Shown here piece after piece: positions 11,958 to 23,579 of a stretch of DNA of 64,000 nt. The notes under the pieces are model-generated. The model worked only from the letters and a program-made list of their open reading frames with translations, had not been told where the DNA came from and searched no databases. Position 1 is the stretch's first letter. Each line of letters starts with the position of its first letter. The translations under genes were made by a program, and so were the position numbers. Origin of the DNA: Lonicera japonica (taxonomy: Eukaryota > Streptophyta > Magnoliopsida > Dipsacales > Caprifoliaceae); NCBI GenBank assembly GCA_021464415.1, contig CM038467.1:29009248-29073247 (forward strand), in the 5' to 3' direction.

Positions 11958-12075
11958 CTTGCAGTTGAAAAATCTTCATATTTAACTTTATAAACAGGTG
12001 AAAAATATTTCGTTTCCTAATCAAACAAAACTTTAATGTTAAATCAAGTAAAGTATACCCCAATAAAAATTTAAG
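11958..12075 (+). other. Probable 3' untranslated region of the GTPase gene
   Basis: AT-rich sequence directly after the stop codon, with a canonical AATAAA at 12062-12067. The true cleavage site cannot be told from sequence. Confidence 0.3.
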
Positions 12076-12079
12076 ATAA

Positions 12080-13846
12080 AATTGTGGGTATTCTTCTGCT
12101 CTTCGCCCGAGTTTTTGTTTCTTATTGTCCAATTCCAAAATACGAGTAGAATTGAGATTTATCATGAAGTTTTTGTAGGCCTAGTGTATAGTGGATTCGT
12201 GCTGTATATAATTGGATTTGTCATTTGTGTGGCTCTTTTTTTTTTTGCGTATTTATCATCTTAATCTATAGTGATATGAACCGATTAAATATGGTTTTGA
12301 AGGTGTTAAAGATCAATTCTGGGTCGTGTTAAGGATTGTGTCGCGCTCGGAATGTAACGAGTCTAATGATCGAAAGTAATATAATCTCGAGGTTTAAAAC
12401 TGGAGGCTTGTTCGTGAAAAGGAAATCATAATGTTATTTGTGTAAAAATGAGAAGGAAATCATGAACTACTTCTGTTCCAAGCTTTGCCCGCTATTTTCT
12501 TTGGGGTTTTCTAGATTAATAGTTAGCGTCTTAGATTAGGACATAATCAATGTGGCAAAAAGTCATGTCTTAATGTGGGACTGGCTAAGTATTATTTAAT
12601 ACAAATAATATATATATGTATATATATATTTGAAAAACGAAAGGTTTAAGGTTTTTTCTTTTTTCATAAGAACCAGGTTAGCCCACTTACTCAGCACAAA
12701 TTAATTTATCCTGCACGCAATTTAATTTTAAATTAAAAATATGACGAGGGCACGGTGGTTTAACACAATTCCAACTTTAAACAATAGAATTCCTGCTATT
12801 GTTTCCTAAAGAAATTTATAAGGTAAAATTAGGAATTCAAAAATGTTCACTCTATGCAGAAATTGGTTTCATCCTTGTTGCCCCACCTAAGGGGTAAATG
12901 AGTGATATAGGTTGTGGTCACAAAGCTTTTCCACATTAATTTCATTATGTTAATGCACATGTTGCTTAATTATTATCGGTTAATATCACAAATCCCATGA
13001 GCGGTCCCTTTTTATCATTTAAATTTTTTGGCTAAGCCATTAATCACCAATTTAATTTCTTTGCTTATGGATAACGTACATTACATAGGCCATACCCACT
13101 GCATAGTATAAAAATATTGTGTAAAAGGCTAAATTTAGTCTATCAATATGGAGAAAATTGTGCCGCTTAAAAGGTAAATACCCTCTAAAAGATAATATAC
13201 AGTGTATCGCCTTACAATGGAGTTTCTCAAACGATACATAGTGTATCGTCCCACTACTTCGTTGAATTTTGTTTGGTTGGTAATTTACCTCATATTTTTT
13301 ACACGATGTTCTAACAGCGTCCTAGTAGATTTAAAAAAAAGATAAAAAATTCTTTGGCATGTATCGTCTGAGGTTTTGTCAGAGCTGGACGGTATATAGC
13401 GTATCGCCTGACTAAATAGTTTGTCATAAACTAATTTTACCTTTGCCTTAGACCAATTTGCCCTGTTGTCTTTTGCGTTGCAACACAGAATAAGGTAAAC
13501 TCATCTTATCACACTACCAGGTGCAAATGGCCTAATAACTTAAGCATTTTGTAGAAAGAAGTTTGGCAGTGGCTCGAACAAATTTGTAACCTTATTTTTT
13601 TTTTTTTGAAAGCAACAGATTTGTAACCTCTAAGGCCATCTATTATGGGTATGCTAAAATTTAGGTTAAATTGCTATTTTAGCCGAATGAATTCCGCTGT
13701 AAGTATATGGTAAAAATGGGCAACAAACGAGTGAGGTAACCCGCCAGTAAAAAGAAGGGTGAATGTCGCCTGCTTAAGCCTCCAGTAGCTATATCCCAAC
13801 AGCTACTTCTCTCTCCACCCCCAATAGTCATGTCACATCCATATAA
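12080..13846. other. Intergenic, no gene seen
   Basis: AT-rich, without a plausible exon or a well-bounded repeat. The phrase 'ggtaaatgagtgatataggttgtggtcacaaa' near 12893 recurs at about 14938-14970, and 'acagtgtatcg' phrases recur near 13200-13250, so unrecognised old repeats are likely. Confidence 0.5.
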
Positions 13847-13852
13847 CCCCCC

Positions 13853-13883
<31 letters not shown>

Positions 13884-13885
13884 AA
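13847..13885. repeat. 27-C homopolymer followed by 12 A
   Basis: Twenty-seven uninterrupted C residues (13847-13873) abut twelve A residues (13874-13885). Such a tract is error-prone in sequencing, and its G-rich complement could form a quadruplex. It lies a few bases before the decayed open frame at 13893. Confidence 0.85.
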
Positions 13886-13892
13886 TATAATT

Positions 13893-14440
13893 ATGGAGCG
13901 TATTCAACGTTTTAAATCTCAGACTCATCGACGTAAAGAAAGTATGCCAACAAAGAGTTACAATAGTGAGGGCGATGTATCATCGACACAATCGTCTATT
14001 GCGCAACTGGTAATATATAATACTATGGAAGCCGGTAATTCTTCGTAACAAAACGAAGATGAAATTTGTTATAAATTCGAATATGTTCAATCAGACGGTC
14101 ACCTTACCGTTAAAGAGTACGTTGGCGTAGTCAATAGTTAGTTGCGTATTGTTGACTCGAATTTGAATTATAACAATGTTTTTGACAAGCGTGTAATTTG
14201 GCAGCAAATTGATAAAGTATACCATAAGGATCTTCGTATTCACCTAGACGCGTAAGTATTAGTTGACAAAGTGGTTGGACGCAAATATTTGCAACTTAAT
14301 GAAGTTTACGAACTCTATAATATATTTTGAAGTGGTGTGATAAAACTCATACATTCCAGTTCCTCATGGTTGAGTTGGGAATCATACAATTCGATTTCAT
14401 AACAAAATACAACAAATGTTTCTACCGACAACATTGATTG
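13893..14440 (+). pseudogene. Decayed open frame, resembles a plant mobile domain (PMD) protein
   Basis: One frame reads from ATG 13893 to about 14330 through only four stops (TAA, TAG, TAA, TGA), each one C-to-T change away from CAA, CAG, CAA or CGA. The stretch is more codon-like and less AT-rich than its surroundings. A +2 shift near 14325 then gives LKWCDKTHTFQF followed by MVELGIIQF, reminiscent of the 'RWxPETHTFHxPxGEMTxTLxDV' start of the aminotransferase-like plant mobile domain found in plant transposons and MAIN-type genes. The earlier part (Ser/Arg-rich, then VFDKRVIWQQID) I do not recognise. It is probably mobile-element cargo; flanking 'ttaggttaaattgc' (13660) and 'gctaggttaagcc' (14781) hint at ends. 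Confidence 0.4.
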
Positions 14441-14444
14441 AAAC

Positions 14445-15560
14445 TGACACAATCAAGTTGGCCCAATTTAGATGATCTGTAGATTTCTTTTCCTTTTATC
14501 TAATGTACTAATTTATTTATTTTATGTTAATTTTTTTTTATTTAATGTGTTAGTTTATGTAATGATACTATTTTGTATGTTTAATGCATTTGCTGAATTA
14601 TATTATTTGAATTTTTATTTTATTATTACATCAACAAACCAAAGAAAAGAAAGAAAGAAATAAAAATAAAAATAGGAGGTAGCTTGCCGTGGTAGGGACG
14701 AATCACATTGACCAACCTAATGTAGCAGGGACCGACTAATCTTACCCGCTTACTTAAAATTTAGCCAATTGCTAAATTTAGCTAGGTTAAGCCATATGGA
14801 ATAGTTTTTTGTTTTTGTTTTTGCTTTATTTATTTATTTATAATATTTTTTTAACAATTTTGATATAACCATAATAAAAATTTAATTGCTAAATATAGAT
14901 TTTTAACATACTAACGGTGGATGACCTAGTTAGAGGAGGTAATGAATGATACAGGTTGTGGTCACAGACCTCTTGAACATTAATTTCATTATGTTAATTT
15001 ATCTTAATATAGTAAACAAATAATCTTCCTAGCTAGATAAACTATCAATTGCAACATACTCTAATATTATTCACCGTGTTCTTAAAAAAGTTTACGTTAT
15101 AATAATAATAATAATAATAATGTACAGATAAGTATTTGTCCTGGTCGTCATATTTTTTTTCCAAATTTGCCCTCATAACCTTTTGTTAATTTCACAGCTT
15201 CACAATTATTATTTTTATATGTTTGTTATATTTCTAGAGCAAACAATACCAACTACCTTGTGTAAAATCACTTTCTGCCACAAAATTATTTAATTATATT
15301 TTTTAACATTATCATTTAAATTATATATATTGGAGCTACACACGTATCACCACGAATACACAAAAATTAATATATTTTAAAATGTCTAATTTTTAAACTT
15401 AAAACTTTTAATTTGAAAAATAACAGGACTGTGAAATCTTTGTTCATTTTTTACGAAGTTTTTACTAACAATTGTAGGCATGCCCTAGGTTTAGGTGGGA
15501 AAATGCAACGGCTTCGTACGTAAAAGTACTATAGATAGATAGATACATATATAGAGAGCG
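14445..15560. other. Intergenic, no gene seen
   Basis: AT-rich; holds an (ATA)n stretch near 15101-15120 and a tetranucleotide gata run near 15533-15545. No exon-like or bounded element structure was recognised. Confidence 0.5.
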
Positions 15561-15697
15561 TTTCACATACGGACCGGTCCGTACGGACCGAGACCTTTAG
15601 CGACGGTTTTCGTCGCGAATACATTGGGGGTATGTTTTTAGCGACGGAAAAGCGTCGCTAAAGGTCCCGGTCCGTACAGACCGGTCCGCATGTGAAA
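15561..15697. repeat. Near-perfect palindromic MITE, 'GCGACG' family, best copy
   Basis: A 137-bp hairpin. The left arm (15561-15605) reads TTTCACATACGGACCGGTCC and on to 'gacctttagcgacg'; the right arm is its inverse with a few mismatches, ending 'catgtgaaa'. The loop carries a further 'gcgacg' motif pair. It lies beside a long TA microsatellite (15708-15740). Diverged relatives are listed at 20360, 27438, 28450, 28738, 29890, 32245 and 34525. I know 'TTTAGCGACG..CGTCGCTAAA' motifs from CACTA-type elements, but no CACTA terminus is present here. Confidence 0.75.
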
Positions 15698-15703
15698 ATT
15701 TCC

Positions 15704-15744
<41 letters not shown>

Positions 15745-15924
15745 TTAAGGAATAAAAAAAGAGGGAGAAAGGGTTGGGGATTTATATACATGCACAACAA
15801 CATGATGACATAAGCCATGAACCTCTCTATCACCCACCACCATAATTGTGAACATGCGGGTCTTCCTTTTTTAGGGTAATTACTAAGGAGAAAATAATAG
15901 TAAAAATATATGTACGGTCATGTG

Positions 15925-16030
15925 TGGATGGTATCGTTCTTATCGAGGTCAATTTTTTAGCGATAAATTTTTGTTATTAAAATATTGAAAGATTTTTTTT
16001 ATTATAAAATTTTGTTGCCAAAAGCAAACA
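15925..16030. repeat. Diverged fragment of the 'GCGACG' family
   Basis: 'ttttttagcgataaattttt' followed by 'taaaatattgaaagattttt' matches the central part of the better copies (as at 27500 and 34560). The palindromic ends are lost. Confidence 0.35.
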
Positions 16031-18444
16031 AATGGTCCAAACTTAACCTACTCATATATGTATATATATTATATAACTTTCTAATACTACTACATTAATC
16101 TAGAGTCTTCCCCCAAATCCCAAGAAAGAATGTATGACCTTTGTTTTAATCTTGCAAAAGTTGAAGTCCCTGTTGTGTTTCCAAAAGCATCCAATAAATT
16201 GTATTACTAAGTTGATCTTACAAAAATTTGCATTGGCACTAACTTTTTGTGGAGTATTATAGCTAAATGTCATGTGCTACCAAATTCAGCAACTCATCAG
16301 GCTTAAAGGAGTGTTAAATGTTGAACGAAGTTTAGCTAAAGTCTAACTCTGTGATATAAGACTATAAATATTGTAGGTTCCTTTAAATACAGCTATTGAT
16401 GAAGTCTAAATAACTACCGGCAAAAAAATTAGCACGTCATGTGATTGTAAATTATCCTTTAAATACAATAATACTACCTTTAATTTTTTCAAAGACTGAA
16501 TCCGTTATGTTTATCGTTACTTACACGAAATAAAATAAAATAAAATAAAATTAAATTAAATCAGGAGTATCCATAAATTAAATATAGTGCTGCTCATCAA
16601 ATCCAGATCGGGGTTAGATTTGCAGATTCTACCAACTAGAAAGAATGTGCATCAGTCACCCCTAACTAACCTTCAGAGAAATGGAGAAAATTCTTAGGTC
16701 ACACGTAATTAGTCTGGTTAAAACAAACAAGTGGATTTTGCCGGTGGATGTAATAACTTAATTTGATCCTAAAAATTAACACAAAGAACAAAGACAATTT
16801 TTCTTTTTGGGTTAAATTTAATGGGGTTAGTTAAATCTCCTCCCAACAACTAATTGAGGAAAAAAAGGACAACTATTTTTGGGATTTAGTTGAATGTTGG
16901 CTTGTGAAAAATGGGTCCATAAAAAACTTGGATGACAACTCTGTGTCTTTTCATTACCTGTGGGTATTTCTGTTGATACTTTTCCATTATTAATTGTTCT
17001 CCCATGTCTAAAAACTGCCTCACACATTACATGTGTTTTGACTTTCTGACAAGTTCCAATTTATATAGGACAATATTTTTATGTCATAATATAGAACTAA
17101 TTAGATACATATTGTTAAAAAGAATAGAACAAAAATGTTTCTATTTTCAACATTTGTTACTTTTCGAATTCTTTTCCTATAATTGATTCATTTTTGAATA
17201 AGATCTTTAAAAAAGCCGAAAGATGGTATTTTTTGGAGATATTTTGTACTAGCACCACGTATTGAGTGGTATTTTATATTTGTGCGCACCTCACATTATT
17301 TTGTGTTTGCACCCTATAATTCGTACGTAAATTCAGCCAACCTCTATTTAGTGAGGTAAGAAAATAACTTTTTGGAGCGCATCTCACATTATTTTTTTCG
17401 TTGTGTTTGCACCCCATATATAGTTAATACGCAAGTTCAACCAGCCTCTATTTAGTTAATTAGTGTCCAAGATCCCGAATCTTATTTCATGAAAAATCCT
17501 GTTAACTTATAACTTCTAGTGTATTTTAGGAACTTTAGAGTTGTATCAGGTGGGAGGAAGATATGAAGAGGAGGGCAAAATAGTCATTTTGATATCTCAG
17601 TTAACCGAGGCTGATAAAATACACTAATAGTGGGGTTGCAAAGACAGCGAAAAAAAAAAAGTGTAGCAGACACAAAATACCAGTATAAATGTGGGGTGCA
17701 ATATTATATCTCAATTTTGCTCACGAGTCATTGAAAATTAGACGTATCCAGTCTAATTGTGTGTCACTTTTGAGAGAGCAAAAATTGTACGCACCTAGTG
17801 AGTGAATAACCCACCTGGAGTGTGTCTAACTTAAAATAATTGACAATGAGTAGAGTAGTTTGAGGATCTCTTATATTACTTTGCAAGCTAGGCTTTACTT
17901 TTCTAACGTGGGATTCATAGTCTCAAAACTGAATGATCACGTTTAATTTTATATATATGAAAATTTTGAATTGTGGCAGGAGGGATCTGCATTTGTGCTT
18001 CATGACATTTAAATGAACTACATAAACGAGATATAACCCATCTCTTCAATCAAAAACCCTAACCATAATTTTCTTATTTTTTGAATAACAAAATAAAAAG
18101 TTCATACAAAAGTTCATCAATAACTCTTATGCATGTGCTACCTAATAAGGCGACAAGAAATATAGTACCACTACCATATATATATCAATACTTATTAAAG
18201 TTAACAACATTATGTTCATAATAGAGTTGATAAATCCGATTAATTAATAGCAAATACCAAAATTATATCTCAATAATACAAAGTATGTGCAGTTCATTAG
18301 TTACTTTAAATAGTTGGTTTTATCCTGATCTGCCTACCATACATACGTCCATAGTACTCTAGGCACTAATAATACGCCACATGATCTTCATCACATGGTC
18401 AATTTCTCTTGCATATGCCTGGTTGGCGCCCATGCAGACTTACA
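16031..18444. other. Intergenic; fold-back-like stretch at about 17225-17715
   Basis: No exon found. Within it, 'gcgcacctcacattattttgtgtttgcaccc' type phrases recur about 95 bp apart (17283, 17378). 'acaaaataccagtataaatgtggggtgcaa' at 17675-17704 is an inverse of the opening part, suggesting an old fold-back element. A (TAAAA)n run lies near 16530-16560. Confidence 0.35.
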
Positions 18445-21400
18445 TCATGGGTCTGGTGTACCACGTGGTAGTATACTTGGAGTACCATAGACAGACTCGC
18501 TCCACTCCCAGAGTCTGTCAGAAAAGGTCGCTTGTAGCGGGCTTGGGGCCGGTAAGGTACCAATTTGCGGCTGCAAGTTATTAGTATTAGAAAACTGGAG
18601 AAAATGCGTGTGCTGATGATTATGATTATGATACTGCTGTTGTTCTTGTTGTTGAGTGATGGAAACTTGTTGGTAATTAATTAGTCTATGGAGTTCGTCG
18701 ATCCCATTCGGGGACGCGAAGGAGGAGGAGGGGCCGCTGAAGATGCTGGTACAATTGGGTACTAGGGAGGAAGCTTGTGGTACAAGTGTGGTGGTGGTGG
18801 TGGTGGTGGATAATGGGAGTAGGGTGGTGTAAGAAGAGTGGTTAGAGAGGCCGAGAGCAGTGGCGACAGCATCGTTCGTGTTGCTGCTTCCGCTTGTTCT
18901 TGATGATTCGTCTATTTGTTGTGATTGGAAATTTTGAATTGGGGGGTTTCTAATTTTGGTTGAATTTGAGGATCTTGATGATGAAGAGGCTCTTGTAGGA
19001 AGTGAACGGGGTAGTGATGGGTGATCTTCTACTCCAGCTCTCTTGTACACTCGACAAAGTGATATTTCTGCCTGAAAAATTTGAAAAAAATAAATTGAAA
19101 TATACATTAATTTGATACGAAAACAATATGAAATTACTGAGTTAAAGTCTCTTTCTTTTGCGGGTTTGAGTGATTAACAACATTGGCATGTGAAATTCGT
19201 CTGTGATAATTCAAGAGTACGTACCACATGGTGCTGCACCTATTCCAATACTTCATGCAGGATATATAAAGGTTCCACATGTTTCCCATTATACGTTACA
19301 AAATATTTCAATGGGACCTAATCCATTCTACCCGAGATGACGTGATTACTAGAAGCGTTGTAGTGTCACATGGTAAAGTCTCAGTGTACCCAATATTTCT
19401 AGGTCTTGGATGTTCTAAAAATTAACACATTCGTACATGTGGATTGAATATCCAAGGCATCGTTTTGCAATGTATGTAGAACTCAATTAGTGGTGGTACG
19501 TAGCTATAGATAATACTTGTGATTGCGCAAAAAATTTCAGTAACATATGCATTTATGTACAAAATACTTACGAAATTCGCATGGAACATGTATGTAGCCT
19601 TTAATTTTCATACAAATTTATCGATCATTAAATATGCCTATAAATAAATTTTCAAATATATATGCGTAACACAAGACTACTATATATATATATATATAGT
19701 TACATGAAAATCAAGTAAATATGCACATTTAGGTTATATATATAAGAACAATTAAACATTTTTTCTTTCACACGAATTAAATATGTCACAATACCAAAAA
19801 TTAATACCACACTAAATGTGAGATATAAATGTTATGTGACATTTAAGAGTACACTCATCATAATGTCATCGGTGGGAGTTATGAGGGGAAAATATAATCA
19901 ATGATATGTACGTTCAAAGCTAGCGGTGGTTTAGGTCACTCAATTTAATGCCCACCATGCCATGCACAAATTCAAGGACCCAATCATATACACAAACTAG
20001 GGTTGGGTCCCTACATAAGTTTCTTTGAGCCTTTATAAAAGAGCTTTTTTTCCATTACAAGTTTCTTTGTGTTATGACTGTAAATTCCACATCGAAAAAA
20101 TATACTTTTGCAAAGCAATATAAAATAATAAGAAACTACTAGCTCCACCTATTGCCAATTAATTTTGAGTTGGATGCTCTGAACTCTAATACTTTGAGCT
20201 TCTGTAGAGCCCCTTACATAGGTTATAAAAGACTATATATAGTGTTCTAATTCTTGGCATTGATGAAACTAAATTCTGTCGTTTTATTTTTGGGTTAGTT
20301 TGATGGTTTGTGCAATGGATGTATTTTTCATTTGAAGAGAGAACTATAACTATTATGGAAATTTTTTGGCACGGACCGGTCTTAGCAATGTTTTTTTGTC
20401 ACTGCAAATATTTTTAATGTTTTGGCTAAAAAAAAAAACGTTGCTGAAGAATGGTGCAAACACGTACCAATCCAGATCACATATAGATTCTAACTATATA
20501 TTCACAAACCTTGAAGGTGTAGTAGTAGTAAAAGAGATTATAGACTTTCTTGGTCTTTTTAATTATAAACTAGGTTTTCGCCAAAACAGCCCCCAATGTT
20601 TCTCTTTTCATTTTTTTATGAAGCAAATCCAATATACATATTTTCTTGGTCTTTGTATGAAGTTAATGCAATTTTCTTGTGGGATATGTATAGCTTGATC
20701 ATCAACTAAAAGTAAGCAAAAATCCACATAAAGATTTCAATGAGTAAATAATCCTTTTTCAGTGTCTGTGTTTTATATATAGAAGAAGCCCTCACACTAT
20801 ATCAAGAAATCTCCTTGATTACCACCTTTTTCAGCTTGTGTGTGCTTTCTAAAGTTCAAAAATACTCATAATAGATTTCAAAAAAATCTGTTCCCATCTC
20901 TCTCTCTCTAGCTCATTGTGTGAGTTTAATTTATGAAAATTATCTATTATAACAATGTTATCACATACTCGCAGCCATTTTTTTTTTTCGGGGGGGGGGG
21001 GGGGGTGTGTTTGTAAGAAATGAGAGCTTCTTAGGCTCCGTTTGATAGCAACATAGAAAATGAAAATAAAAACAACTAATTTGAGTGAGAAGATGAAAAA
21101 TAAGTTGAGGCATATGGTGACATACTTTCTATCTCATACTCATTTTTGTGATTATATGTCCTCCATCATCCTTTAATATTTTGTGGAAAAGTTTTCTCCA
21201 CCACCACTCAAAGAAAATTTTGTCATAGAAAAAAGCAAAAAGCAAGAGTTAATCTCACCACATCCTTCAACTTATTTTCCATCTTCTCACCTAAATTAGT
21301 TATTTTTTTTTTATTTTTCATGTTGCTATCAAACGGAGCCTTAATTTTTCTTTTTTGGATTGTGCGTGTTTGCTTTGGGTCTAAGTTTTTCCAGCTTAAT

Positions 21401-23327
21401 TTTCAAGTTGTTTCTTTTTCTCTTTTCCTTGGATTTATCTTGTTAGTCTCCAAGTTTGAATTGAACCTTTCAAACCCAAATTTCTTTTCATGATATTTCA
21501 CTCTAGGCCCGCTTCCAAGACTTAGAGCTAATGTTTACTTAAAAAAGAAGAAGAAATATTGAGCTAAGTCACATGTTTTTGTCCACTAATTGAATGATTT
21601 TCCGAATTGTACTAGTTCCGTGATACCATCTCATCGTTAAAACTGCTGCAAAGAAATTTCTTGGTTTTTTATTCCTTAATTTTCTCTTCATTTATGTTTT
21701 TCATTTCTAAAGCTCAAAACCCTAAAAAAAATTAAATTCAAGAAATTAATCTTCTTGATCATATTCTTTTTCATTAAGTTCAATGAAGCTCAAAATATAT
21801 AAATATACGTATAGATATATATATGTATGTATCTACCTTTTGCAATCGTTCGGTTTCGTGATGTGGCAAACGGTACTCGTTCATGATCCAGCTAGTTCGA
21901 ATACCTTTCGGGGCTTTCCCGGAGTAGAAAACAAGCGTCTTTTTTAGACCAATTGACCGGAAATTCTCAGTTCTTATCATTCTATCAGCTCCGGTAGCCT
22001 TCCAATATCCTGAAGTTGTTACACGATTAGGCCGGTCTCCGTTTCGATACTTTCTATCTCTAGGCACATAGAAGTACCATTCCTTCTCTCCAATTGCCGC
22101 CAAAGCTGAAATAAACAAACGCTGTATAAAACACAACATACATAAAAATGAAATGAACCGGGAAAAAATTAATACCATAATGAAGGATCCATGCATGCTA
22201 TTACTCATGATGAAGAAAGAAATCATTTTTCTTTTCGGAAACAAGAAATGAACCGAAAAAGATTTGAACATGACGCACATACACGCAAATAGATAAAATT
22301 GGGTCAAATTAGTAATACCCGTATGATCAATTTGATCGAGTGAAATATATAGTCGATTAGATAATTATATTATAAGGTCTTCGTATATCTTGAAGAAAGA
22401 ATCAATTGATTCAAATCAATAATAACGTACCATATAATGAAAAATTCAGTGCATATATATATATATATATGTCTATTAGATTGTTATTAGGTCCTTATAT
22501 ATGCTGAAGAAAGATTCACTCACTTTCAAAGCTGCAATGAACAAAAGGATTAGTAAATTAAACACCCCCATCTATATATAATTGAATAAAATTAAGTTTG
22601 TTCAAATCAATGAAAACCAAATAACAATAATATGATGATGAAGAAATTGAGTACAAGTGACGTAGGTCTATATAATCTTTATAAGGTCTTTATGTTGAAG
22701 AAATAATCGCTTGCTAGCTGGCTAAAGCTATTTTTTTTAGCTACAAAAGATAATCTAAGCTAATTAAAATGAACAAGAAACAAACACAGACATAAATAGT
22801 AGAATCAAATTAACTAACAACACCCATATAATAAAATCGAGTGAAAGTATGTCTACAAAAAATGATTAGGTCAAAATAATGAAAACGACTGAAGCCTAAG
22901 CAAAAGAACACATAGACGCGCGCGCTCACACACATATATATGTATATATGTATAGTTGAACCAAATCAAAGAGTAACCACATGAAAAAACTAAGCAAATA
23001 AAATTCTATTAATCATTAGGTTGAAGGAAGAATGAAAGAGTAGGTATATACATAGAATTATATATATATACACGTACCAGGAAGTTCCCAAGGGTCATAG
23101 CGGTAAAGATCAAGAAAAGTGATGAGTTCAACATTGAATCTCTTTCCCTCTACCTTACGGCGAAGGTAGAACTCCACAAGCTCTTCCTCGGTAGGGTGGA
23201 ACCTAAACCCTGGCATCACCAAGTCGTGTTCGTGCTGATCGTCTAATTTGTTGTTGATCCCTTCTTGTTCTTCATGACGATGATGATCTTGATTATTCAT
23301 ATTTTTGTTTATTAATGCAATTGCCAT
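18445..23327 (-). CDS. NAC035: NAC transcription factor, NAC035/LOV1-like (381 aa, 3 exons)
   Basis: A plant-specific DNA-binding transcription factor. Exons, in transcript order: 23327-23078, 22105-21837, 19071-18445 (1146 nt, all junctions in phase). The N-terminus starts MAI and is followed by an acidic/His-rich lead. The NAC domain runs from [13 protein letters not shown] (38-50) through [52 protein letters not shown] and [12 protein letters not shown] to SLCRVYKR (about 184). These blocks, with [20 protein letters not shown], match my memory of Arabidopsis NAC035/LOV1 (At2g02450), a flowering-time and cold-response regulator, very closely. The C-terminal ~195 residues are Ser-, Thr-, Gln- and His-rich, as expected for an activation region, and end near LWEWSES. 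Introns are 972 and 2765 bp; the second holds a Harbinger MITE. Confidence 0.95.
20360..20450. repeat. Diverged 'GCGACG'-family copy in NAC intron 2
   Basis: 'cacggaccggtcttagcaat' at one side and 'taaaaaaaaaaacgttgctg' at the other are weak inverses typical of this family. It is strongly decayed. Confidence 0.35.
20990..21005. repeat. 16-G homopolymer after a T run
   Basis: Sixteen G residues (20990-21005) follow ten T and a C in the second NAC intron. On the transcribed (minus) strand this is a poly-C to poly-A junction, like the one at 13847. Length is likely uncertain in any assembly. Confidence 0.8.
21034..21340. mobile_element. PIF/Harbinger (Tourist-type) MITE in NAC intron 2
   Basis: Perfect 21-base terminal inverted repeats beginning GGCTCCGTTTGATAGCAACA, with a TTA target duplication on each side (21031-21033, 21341-21343). 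The length is 307 bp. The interior is itself partly self-complementary. The clean termini suggest a fairly recent insertion. Confidence 0.9.
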
Positions 23328-23367
23328 AAACCATAAAAGAATTAATATAGAGTAGTAAACTTTTCAT
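23293..23367 (-). promoter_or_regulatory. Upstream ORF overlapping the NAC start (24 aa)
   Basis: An upstream ATG (23367-23365) opens a 24-codon frame, with a second in-frame ATG at 23334, that ends with TAA at 23293, 35 nt inside the main coding region and in a different frame. If this stretch is in the mRNA leader, ribosomes that use it would bypass the NAC start. The transcription start is unknown. Confidence 0.4.
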
Positions 23368-23437
23368 CAACCAAAACCCTCTCTTAATTTATAAGAGAAG
23401 TGGATCTTCTTGGTTCATATTTATTATATGTAAGCAA

Positions 23438-23442
<5 letters not shown>

Positions 23443-23468
<26 letters not shown>
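23443..23468 (-). repeat. (GA)n / (CT)n tract upstream of the NAC gene
   Basis: About thirteen GA repeats on the plus strand, CT on the NAC coding strand, some 120 bp before its ATG. A further 'tctctctctaagaggagagaga' hairpin lies at about 23549-23571. CT tracts are common in plant leaders and proximal promoters. Confidence 0.6.
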
Positions 23469-23471
<3 letters not shown>

Positions 23472-23579
23472 TTAAAAACTTCAAAATGTTTATACCATTG
23501 AAAAAAGGGTTGCAAGTCTTTGTTTTAAGTCAGTCAGTCCTGTTAGTTTCTCTCTCTAAGAGGAGAGAGAAAGGGATGG

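Noticed and set aside
13830..14048. Frame that begins with a run of prolines.
   Set aside because: The first part is only the 27-C homopolymer read as proline; the meaningful part starts at the ATG at 13893 and is described as a pseudogene.
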